A stretch of DNA of 11,186 bases from Phycisphaerales bacterium UBA1161. GTDB lineage: Bacteria; Planctomycetota; Phycisphaerae; Tepidisphaerales; Tepidisphaeraceae. The notes beneath the pieces are model-generated. The model was not told the DNA's origin and searched no databases. It saw only the letters and a program-made list of their open reading frames with translations. The translations under genes and the position numbers were made by a program. Numbering within the stretch: position 1 is the first letter of the stretch; every line of letters starts with the position of its first letter. Below are positions 6,390-11,186 of the stretch, piece after piece. Location of the stretch: assembly GCA_002311745.1 (NCBI GenBank), contig DBZL01000013.1:1-11186 (forward strand), read 5' to 3'.

Positions 6390-6551
6390 ATGCAGATGAT
6401 TTGCCCCAACCTGCGCTGCCGAAAGGTTTTATCGGTGCCCGACGAGGCCCGGGGCAAGCAAGTCAAGTGTCAGTATTGTCAAACCACCTTCCGCGTGCCT
6501 GAAACGCCCAAACGGGTGACGGGCATCTCCACCATCGCCGGCGCCAAGTAA
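6390..6551 (+). CDS. Small zinc-ribbon protein (53 aa)
   Basis: The 53-residue product is essentially one zinc ribbon. Two Cys at 5 and 10 (CPNLRC, a CX4C knuckle) and a CX2C pair (CQYC) about 24 residues later should bind one Zn2+. The spacer RKVLSVPDEARGKQVK matches the VPD-x-xGK-x-V pattern of the MJ0042/planctomycete zinc-finger family, in which the first knuckle is more often CX2C. A short Pro/Lys/Thr tail follows (VPETPKRVTGIS). AGAGGTG (6375-6381), 8 nt before ATG 6390, decides the start; a TTG at 6354 that overlaps the previous stop is less likely. In larger homologues this ribbon sits at the N-terminus of membrane or kinase-like proteins; here it stands alone. It may act as a protein-interaction or nucleic-acid adaptor, but nothing here shows which. 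Confidence 0.85.
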   Translation: MQMICPNLRCRKVLSVPDEARGKQVKCQYCQTTFRVPETPKRVTGISTIAGAK

Positions 6552-6610
6552 TCCTTGTGCGTCGCTTTGCGTGATCCACCATGGACTTGCGATGACCGGT
6601 TTGTGCGGCT

Positions 6611-6639
6611 TTGGCAAGGTTCGTTTGGTTTGCTAGGAT
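6611..6639 (+). promoter_or_regulatory. Promoter of the Anbu gene, nearly leaderless
   Basis: TTGGCA (6611-6616, five of six -35 bases) is spaced exactly 17 nt from TAGGAT (6634-6639, four of six -10 bases). Transcription would start near 6645-6647, only 3-5 nt before the ATG at 6650, so the mRNA would be leaderless or almost so. An alternative ATG at 6638 lies inside the -10 element and would not be transcribed from this promoter. Confidence 0.5.
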
Positions 6640-6649
6640 GCACAGGCGT

Positions 6650-7441
6650 ATGACCTACTGTCTGGGCATTGTGACCAAATTCGGCCTGGTGATGGCCTCG
6701 GATTCGCGCACCAACGCCGGATACGATCAGGTGAACGTCTCCCGAAAGATGTACACCTTCGTGCAGAAGGGGGAGAAGGTCTTCGTGCTGCTGGCCAGCG
6801 GCAGCTTATCGTGCACGCAATCGGTCATCACGCTGCTGCAGCGGGATTTCGACAAGGGGGAAGGCTTGGCGACGGCCACGGGCATGTACGATGCCGCGCG
6901 GATCATCGGCGAGCAGGTCCGCCGCGTCGCCGACATGGACCGCCCTTCCCTGGAACGCGACGAGTACAAGTTCAACGTCCATTTCCTGCTGGGCGGGCAA
7001 ATCCGCGGCGAGAGGCCGGCCCTGTTCCTGATCTATCCCCAGGGCAACCCGCTCCAGGCCACCGAAGAATCCCCCTATCTGCAAGTCGGCGAAACCAAAT
7101 ACGGCCGGCCCATTCTGGACCGCGGCATCATTTTCGACAAAACGTCTTTGGAAGAGGCGGCCAAGTACGCCCTGCTGTCGCTGGATTCGACGATGAAGTC
7201 CAACGTCACCGTCGGCCCACCCATCGATCTGCTGGCCTACGAGGTGGATCAGTTGACGATCACGCACCAGCGGCGGTTCAACGCCGAGGACACGGACCTG
7301 ACCAAGATCGCCATGCGCTGGCAGGCGGCGCTGCGGCAGGCGGTGGCGCGATTGCCCACCATCCGATTCCCCGCGGCCCCGCAAAAACCGGAAGAGTCAA
7401 TCCAACTGGTCGAGACCGCCGGCGGCGAAACCACCAGTTAG
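6650..7441 (+). CDS. Anbu-type proteasome-like peptidase
   Basis: This is an Ntn-hydrolase related to proteasome beta subunits and HslV, of the ancestral-beta-subunit (Anbu) family, which forms open helical rings. The start MTYCLGIVTKFGLVMASDSR is diagnostic. Removing Met exposes Thr1 as nucleophile, with Asp17 (in ASDSRTNAG) and Lys32 (SRKM) in the usual supporting places. LLASGSLSCTQSV and FLLGGQ match the family's core strands. The 263-residue length is slightly above the typical size because of a polar C-terminal tail (EESIQLVETAGGETTS). ATG 6650 is chosen over 6611 and 6638 because Thr must be at the N-terminus. Anbu genes commonly travel with alpha-E, ATP-grasp and transglutaminase-like genes. 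None is here; the neighbours are a zinc ribbon and prfA. Substrate and physiological role remain unclear. Confidence 0.9.
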   Translation: MTYCLGIVTKFGLVMASDSRTNAGYDQVNVSRKMYTFVQKGEKVFVLLASGSLSCTQSVITLLQRDFDKGEGLATATGMYDAARIIGEQVRRVADMDRPSLERDEYKFNVHFLLGGQIRGERPALFLIYPQGNPLQATEESPYLQVGETKYGRPILDRGIIFDKTSLEEAAKYALLSLDSTMKSNVTVGPPIDLLAYEVDQLTITHQRRFNAEDTDLTKIAMRWQAALRQAVARLPTIRFPAAPQKPEESIQLVETAGGETTS

Positions 7442-7500
7442 CGACCCCCGCACCTCGCCCAAGGCATCGCCCTGTTCCCGTCGTCACCGCACCCCAAGCC

Positions 7501-8607
7501 ATGTCAACCGCCCCGACCACGCCGCTGATCCGCAAGCTCCAAGAAATGCTCCAGAAATACGGCGCCCTTCAGGCGTCGCTGAGTGATCCCGCGGTGCTGA
7601 GCCATCCGCAAAAACTGATTTCCGCCACGCGCGAGGCGGGACAACTGGAGCCGGTGGTGTCGCGGTTTGAGGAGTATCTCAAGGCCCAGAGGTCGGCGGA
7701 TGAGTTGCAGGAAATGGCCGCCAACAAGGCGGATGCGGAAATGGCCCAGCTTGCGGCGGGCGAACTGACCACCACGCGGGCCCGCGCCGCAGCGCTGCTC
7801 GAGGAGCTCAAGGACCGATTCCTGGCCGCTGAGGAAAGCCCGGTGGATTCGTTTTTCCTGGAAATCCGCGCCGGCACGGGCGGCGAGGAGGCGGCACTTT
7901 TCGCCCGCGACCTTTTTGAAATGTATCGCCGCTACTGCGAGGCCAAGGGATACCGCTTCGAGGTCAGCGACTTTTCCGCCAGCGACCGCGGGGGATTCAA
8001 GGAAGTGATCGTCAACGTCCGCGGCGAGGAGGCGTACCGGCGGCTGCGCTTCGAGGGCGGCGGGCATCGCGTGCAGCGCGTGCCCGAGACCGAAGCCCAG
8101 GGCCGCATCCATACCAGCGCCGCCACCGTCGCCGTTTTGCCCGAAATGCCGGACGTGAAGATCGAGATCAATCCCAAGGACGTGGAGGAATTCGGCTGCC
8201 GCGGCGGCGGGCCCGGCGGGCAAAACGTCAACAAGGTCGAAACCGGCTGGCGAATCCTGTACAAACCCACCGGCCTGCAATTCAAAATGACCGAACACAA
8301 GAGCCAGGCCATGAACAAGGAACGCGCCTGGGCTTTGTTGCGCGCGACGCTCTACGAGATGGAGCAGGCCAAGCAGCATGCCGCCAGAACCAGCGCCCGA
8401 AGAACCATGATGGGCAGCGGCGACCGCAGCCAACGCATCCGCACCTACAATTTCCCGCAAAATCGCTGCACGGACCACCGCCTGGGCGGCGAGGGCGGCG
8501 GCGGGGAAAAAAACTTCAATCTCACCCAGATCATGCAGGGCCAGCTCGATCCGCTGCTGGATGCCCTGCTGGAATTGGATAAACAACAGCGGCTGGATAG
8601 CTTATGA
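7501..8607 (+). CDS. prfA: Peptide chain release factor 1
   Basis: RF1 recognises UAA and UAG in the ribosomal A site and triggers peptide release. The 368-residue protein has a helical N-terminal domain (1-110). The anticodon-mimicking PxT tripeptide appears as P195-E196-T197 in HRVQRVPETEAQGR, which separates RF1 from the SPF motif of RF2. The catalytic GGQ is at 239-241 in GGGPGGQNVNKVE, where the Gln is normally N5-methylated by PrmC. The end of the core, GDRSQRIRTYNFPQNRCTDHR, is typical. The sequence around GGQ (NKVETGW) is somewhat unlike E. coli RF1. The frame is open far upstream, but that part only shadows the Anbu gene. The ATG at 7501 has no visible Shine-Dalgarno sequence. It lies 59 nt after the Anbu gene, so cotranscription is possible. 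Confidence 0.97.
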   Translation: MSTAPTTPLIRKLQEMLQKYGALQASLSDPAVLSHPQKLISATREAGQLEPVVSRFEEYLKAQRSADELQEMAANKADAEMAQLAAGELTTTRARAAALLEELKDRFLAAEESPVDSFFLEIRAGTGGEEAALFARDLFEMYRRYCEAKGYRFEVSDFSASDRGGFKEVIVNVRGEEAYRRLRFEGGGHRVQRVPETEAQGRIHTSAATVAVLPEMPDVKIEINPKDVEEFGCRGGGPGGQNVNKVETGWRILYKPTGLQFKMTEHKSQAMNKERAWALLRATLYEMEQAKQHAARTSARRTMMGSGDRSQRIRTYNFPQNRCTDHRLGGEGGGGEKNFNLTQIMQGQLDPLLDALLELDKQQRLDSL

Positions 8608-8629
8608 TGTAAATTCGGAGGACTGAATC

Positions 8630-9043
8630 ATGGCGCAGGCGAAGAAACCGGCAGCGAAGAAAACGGGGGCCAAACCCAAGCGGGTGGCGCCGCAGGCGGG
8701 GAAAAAGCCGCAACCGCAAGCGTCCAAACCGCAGGCGGACCCATCCGTGCCGGTGATCGACGCCGGCGAGTCCGCGGCGGCAGCGGCGGCGATGGTCGCC
8801 AACAAGGTCGCGCCCACGGCATCGGCCCAGCCGGCGGGAACGGAATCCGCCTTTTTCCGGCATCTCAAGGATTCGCTGAACAAGCCGCATTCGCAAGTCA
8901 TGGGCGGCCTGCTGGACAAGGTGAGCCCGGCCGGACAGAAAAAATCGGCCGCGCCGTTCGACCCCAACAAACAGGTGGGCCACGATCAGACCTACGGCTC
9001 GGACGCCACCCGCCGCAACGTCCCCCGCCGCACCGCCGGATGA
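8630..9043 (+). CDS. Lys/Ala/Pro-rich small protein of unknown function (137 aa)
   Basis: A strong ribosome site (GGAGGA, 8 nt before ATG 8630) supports translation, and prfA ends 22 nt upstream. Residues 1-35 are a histone-H1-like tail (AQAKKPAAKKTGAKPKR, KKPQPQ), probably disordered and able to bind nucleic acid or other polyanions. Residues 45-70 are Ala-rich. A likely helix follows (AFFRHLKDSLNKPHSQVMGG, about 75-94, then LLDKV). The C-terminus is again polar and basic (FDPNKQVGHDQTYGS, DATRRNVPRRTAG) and looks like a short conserved motif rather than random low complexity. There is no signal peptide or TM segment. I do not recognise the family. Its stop lies 3 nt from the stop of the convergent 89-residue gene, leaving no space for separate terminators. 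Confidence 0.78.
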   Translation: MAQAKKPAAKKTGAKPKRVAPQAGKKPQPQASKPQADPSVPVIDAGESAAAAAAMVANKVAPTASAQPAGTESAFFRHLKDSLNKPHSQVMGGLLDKVSPAGQKKSAAPFDPNKQVGHDQTYGSDATRRNVPRRTAG

Positions 9044-9046
9044 TGG

Positions 9047-9316
9047 TCACACCACCTGCAGCAGTTCCAGCGACAGGATCGTTCGCGGATCGAAATTGAT
9101 CCGCTGCTCGAACGTGCCGGCAAGACCCTGTTTGCTCAGGGCGATGATCCAGCCTTCTTCGATGACCAGTTCGTCGATGACGCGGTCACCGGCCAGGGTC
9201 ACGCGGCAGACGGCGGTGTATTTGCGCTTCGGCACGCCGTGTTCAACGAGGAACTTGCGCCACTGGTCCGGCAACGGCTTGGCCAGACGATTTCGAGGCA
9301 ATGAACGCGAAGACAT
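9047..9316 (-). CDS. Unknown 89-residue protein downstream of dus
   Basis: This is a short cytoplasmic protein with a basic N-terminus (SSRSLPRNRLAKPLPDQWRK) and a body of alternating strands: KRKYTAVCRVTLAGDRVIDE, LVIEEGWIIALSK and INFDPRTILSLELLQV. One Cys is present; there is no metal or catalytic motif I can name. The pattern, a small beta-rich domain ending on a hydrophobic strand, suggests a compact fold such as a small barrel or a binding accessory protein. The start (ATG 9316) lies 5 nt after the dus stop, without a clear Shine-Dalgarno sequence, so translation is probably coupled to dus. It is last in the bcp-dus operon. The even strand periodicity and tight spacing support a real gene. 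I do not recognise it. Confidence 0.72.
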   Translation of the reverse strand: MSSRSLPRNRLAKPLPDQWRKFLVEHGVPKRKYTAVCRVTLAGDRVIDELVIEEGWIIALSKQGLAGTFEQRINFDPRTILSLELLQVV

Positions 9317-9321
9317 GACGA

Positions 9322-10380
9322 CTATGAAGCTGCCGCGGCCAGGTCCAGATCGTTCACTTCATCGGCGGCGGTCGGCTGCGGCATGACGCCCGGACCGTCC
9401 ACGCCGTACCAGCGATCCAGCACGCTTTTCCAGTCGCGCAGGCTGCGCACAAGAATGAAATCGCGCTTCACCTCCGCGGAAGCGGGATGGAAGCGGCTAT
9501 ACTTGATCCCCATCTTGCGCATCCGCCGCGCGGCCAACTGCTCGCCGTGAATCTCCACGGCGATCTCAAAATGCTCCGCCAGCGCTTCGCGTTGCTCACT
9601 GATCGTCGGCGGCGAAATCGACGCGTCGGGGTCTTTTAGCAACCGCGCAACCTGGGCGAAAATCCACGGATTGCCGATGGCGCCGCGGGCAATCCAGACG
9701 GCATCGACGCCCGTTTCGCGGAGCATGCGCACGGCATCCTGGGCGGTGAAGACGTCGCCGCTGCCCAGGATGGTGCGGCCGGAGTGTCGCCGCTTGAGCT
9801 GCGTCAGGAACGGCCAGCGCGACGGGCCGAAGTATTTTTGCTCGACGGTTCGCGCATGGACGCGCACGGCGGCGACGCCGAGCGACCAGGCGAAATCCAG
9901 AATCTCGTGAAATCGCTGCTCTGATTCGGCCGAATCGTCAAAACCGCGGCGCAGGCTGAGCGTGATGGGCAAACGATCGCCCACGGCTTGCACGACGCTT
10001 TGCAGGATGGATTTTGCCAGGGGGGCGTCCGCCAGCATGTGCCCGCCGCGGGATTTGTTCCTGATCTTCTTGACGGGGCAGGCGAAGTTCAGGTCGATCA
10101 CGTCGTAGCCGGCTTCGGCCAGGATCGTCGCTCCCCGCGTCATGGTCTGGGGATCGCTGCCGATGAGTTGGCCGGCGACGGGATGGTCCTCGTCGTTAAT
10201 GTCGATGGAATTTTTCAGCCCCTGCCCGCCGTTGCAGAGGATGACGTCCAAGAGGGCCTCGGTGACGGCATAGGGGCAGCCGCGGCGACGGGCAACAACG
10301 CGCATGGCGCGGTCGCTGTATCCGGCTAGTCCGGCCTGGCAGAACGGCTCTTCGAATTGAACGGGACCGATGCGGATCAC
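9322..10380 (-). CDS. dus: tRNA-dihydrouridine synthase (DusB-like)
   Basis: This FMN- and NADPH-dependent enzyme reduces specific uridines in tRNA D-loops. The 352-residue protein is a TIM barrel. It starts with PFCQAGLAGYSDRAMR, the usual PMAGVSD-type FMN strand in variant form. The proton-donating Cys101 lies in LNFACPVKKIRNKSRGG. VHARTVEQKYFGPSRW (about 175-190) and GSGDVFTAQDAV then WIARGAIGNPWIF (about 210-250) complete the FMN-phosphate site. A helical C-terminal tRNA-binding domain follows (RRMRKMGIKYSRFHP). The start is GTG at 10380, which overlaps the bcp stop in GTGA and so implies coupled translation. No ATG is available near the right place. Assignment to DusB rather than DusA/C rests on the PVKK and GNPWIF motifs. 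Confidence 0.93.
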   Translation of the reverse strand: MIRIGPVQFEEPFCQAGLAGYSDRAMRVVARRRGCPYAVTEALLDVILCNGGQGLKNSIDINDEDHPVAGQLIGSDPQTMTRGATILAEAGYDVIDLNFACPVKKIRNKSRGGHMLADAPLAKSILQSVVQAVGDRLPITLSLRRGFDDSAESEQRFHEILDFAWSLGVAAVRVHARTVEQKYFGPSRWPFLTQLKRRHSGRTILGSGDVFTAQDAVRMLRETGVDAVWIARGAIGNPWIFAQVARLLKDPDASISPPTISEQREALAEHFEIAVEIHGEQLAARRMRKMGIKYSRFHPASAEVKRDFILVRSLRDWKSVLDRWYGVDGPGVMPQPTAADEVNDLDLAAAAS

Positions 10381-10847
10381 GCGGATGCCGCCTTAGCCAC
10401 GTCTTCAACGCTGCGTGCGTCTTTGAGACTCGGCTGTTCCTTGTAATAGGCGATCTTGCCGTCCTTGGCCACGACCACGGTGCCGCGCTTGGTGCAGTTG
10501 TACGGCTCCTGGCCCGCCCACATGCCGTAGGCCTTGGCCATCTTCCGCGTCGGGTCGGCCAGCAGGTCGTAGGGAATGTGGTATTGCTTCTTGAACGCCT
10601 CATGACTGAACGGGCTGTCGCAGCTCACGCCCAAGACGACGGTCTGATCGTCCTTGACGATCTTGCTCATCTGCGGCCCGAAGGCGCAGTGCTCCTGCGT
10701 GCAGATCGGGCTGAAGTCCATCGGATAGAACAGCAGCACGACCTTCTTTTTGCCGAGGAAATCCGACAGCTTCACCTTGTTCTTGTCCTGATTCATCAGC
10801 TCAAAGTCGGGAGCTGCCTGACCAACCTTCAGCGGGGCGTTTTCCAT
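10377..10847 (-). CDS. bcp: BCP-type peroxiredoxin (atypical 2-Cys)
   Basis: This thiol peroxidase reduces H2O2 and organic hydroperoxides, probably with thioredoxin. The 156-residue product matches the thioredoxin-like Bcp/PrxQ family: VGQAAPDFELMNQ, then FYPMDFSPICTQEHC. Peroxidatic Cys49 and resolving Cys54 are five residues apart, exactly as in E. coli BCP (C45/C50). LGVSCDSPFSHEAFKKQY and LLADPTRKMAKAYGM follow as expected. ATG 10847 is chosen because AAGGAG lies 7-9 nt upstream and MENAPLKVGQ is the natural N-terminus; the frame extends 23 codons further upstream without a ribosome site. It is the first gene of the bcp-dus-unknown operon, overlapping dus by 4 nt. Pairing an antioxidant enzyme with a tRNA-modification enzyme is unusual but may only reflect compact gene packing. 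Confidence 0.95.
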   Translation of the reverse strand: MENAPLKVGQAAPDFELMNQDKNKVKLSDFLGKKKVVLLFYPMDFSPICTQEHCAFGPQMSKIVKDDQTVVLGVSCDSPFSHEAFKKQYHIPYDLLADPTRKMAKAYGMWAGQEPYNCTKRGTVVVAKDGKIAYYKEQPSLKDARSVEDVAKAASA

Positions 10848-10883
10848 GTGGATTCTCCTTGTTGGGCAATGGTAGGTGAAGAA

Positions 10884-10911
10884 GTTGCTGGTTGCTAGTT
10901 GCTGGTTGCTA
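10884..10911. repeat. Tandem repeat of a 14-nt unit built from heptamers
   Basis: The unit GTTGCTGGTTGCTA is present twice in perfect tandem, 10884-10897 and 10898-10911. Each unit is itself two heptamers that differ only in the last base (GTTGCTG and GTTGCTA), giving four heptamers in all. It lies 37-64 nt upstream of the bcp ATG, within or next to its expected promoter or leader. The form recalls heptameric short tandem repeats known from cyanobacteria and other bacteria. Confidence 0.8.
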
Positions 10912-11029
10912 GACACGCGAAAGAGCGGCTGGTCCCCACCTCAGGTTCCGTCCCCGTTTCATGTTCCGCGCCCCTTGCCTCACGGCCCACGCTACGAGAT
11001 TGAGCCGGTAATGCTGAGGTACCCCGAAG

Positions 11030-11045
11030 TCCCGGCGCGCCGGGA
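11030..11045. repeat. 16-bp perfect palindrome
   Basis: TCCCGGCGCGCCGGGA reads the same on both strands; the centre is GGCGCGCC. It could be a dimeric regulator operator or a fragment of a dispersed palindromic element. In GC-rich DNA chance is a realistic explanation. Confidence 0.4.
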
Positions 11046-11050
11046 ATCGA

Positions 11051-11089
11051 CTGACGCTCTGACGCTATCTCCTGCTCTACTGTCTACTG
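11051..11089. repeat. Two further short tandem repeats
   Basis: CTGACGCT occurs twice in tandem at 11051-11066 (8-nt period), and TCTACTG twice at 11076-11089 (7-nt period). The second pair is followed by a degenerate third unit at 11090-11096. They share the direct, short-period design of the 10884-10911 array but not its sequence, so this small interval holds several unrelated repeat families. Confidence 0.65.
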
Positions 11090-11186
11090 CTCCACTTTCT
11101 CGCGCAGCGACCCGACCAGTCCCCAGCAGCTTACAGCCGGATGTCGCCTCTTCGAAAAAGCACGAGTGTCCCCCTGATACCGTTGC

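Larger units (their letters stand above)
10848..11186. other. Non-coding region upstream of bcp with short repeats
   Basis: About 340 nt to the window edge hold no ORF that I would support. The region contains three tandem repeats of 7-8-nt units and a 16-bp perfect palindrome, listed separately. The bcp ribosome site lies at 10853-10858. I see no clear promoter for bcp; a weak TACCAT -10-like sequence on the minus strand near 10872-10877 is only a guess. The last 60 nt resemble nothing I can name. Confidence 0.5.

Noticed and set aside
6811..7500. Apparent 230-residue N-terminal extension or fusion on RF1
   Set aside because: It is the Arg/Pro/Gly-rich shadow of the Anbu gene in another frame; RF1 starts at 7501.
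7504..8586. 360-codon minus-strand frame opposite prfA
   Set aside because: It is a shadow of a clearly real prfA, with no recognisable motif or ribosome site.
11140..11186. Possible IS or REP-associated end (GGGGACACTCG on the minus strand)
   Set aside because: It is too short, with no paired inverted repeat or transposase in the window.

Overview
The window reads as a GC-rich bacterial chromosome segment dominated by housekeeping genes. It has no phage, IS, CRISPR or integration signatures. The organism is most likely a planctomycete-type bacterium (Phycisphaerae-like). This is inferred from a secreted TIGR03790-family protein, a tiny zinc-ribbon protein of the kind common in that phylum, an Anbu proteasome-like peptidase and an atypical str operon. 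It is not proven by a marker gene.

Layout: (1) 186-2461, minus strand, is a ribosomal operon read rpsL - a 43-residue single-TM mini-gene - rpsG - serS, with a good sigma70-type promoter just upstream of rpsL. The elongation-factor genes fusA and tuf, which usually follow rpsG, are absent. (2) 2774-4104, minus strand, holds two lipoprotein genes of unknown function behind a near-consensus promoter (TATAAT at -10). (3) 4105-4629 is a divergent non-coding gap with one possible 45-codon mini-ORF. (4) 4630-9043, plus strand, runs TIGR03790-family exported protein, 53-residue zinc ribbon, Anbu peptidase (with a promoter that would make its mRNA nearly leaderless), prfA (release factor RF1), and a 137-residue Lys/Ala/Pro-rich protein. 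(5) 9047-10847, minus strand, is a tight operon read bcp-type peroxiredoxin - dus (tRNA-dihydrouridine synthase, GTG start overlapping the bcp stop) - an 89-residue unknown protein. Its end lies 3 nt from the end of the 137-residue gene coming the other way. (6) 10848-11186 is non-coding and rich in short tandem repeats with heptamer or octamer periods.

Functionally the window centres on translation: S12, S7, seryl-tRNA synthetase, RF1 and tRNA dihydrouridylation. Added to these are a protein-turnover peptidase, an antioxidant enzyme and cell-envelope proteins of unknown role.

The most notable points are the mini membrane-protein gene inside the rpsL-rpsG interval, an arginine at S12 position 88 (the site of streptomycin-resistance K88R), the Anbu gene without its usual partners, and several uncharacterised small or envelope proteins. 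I see no convincing multi-gene novel defence or mobile system.
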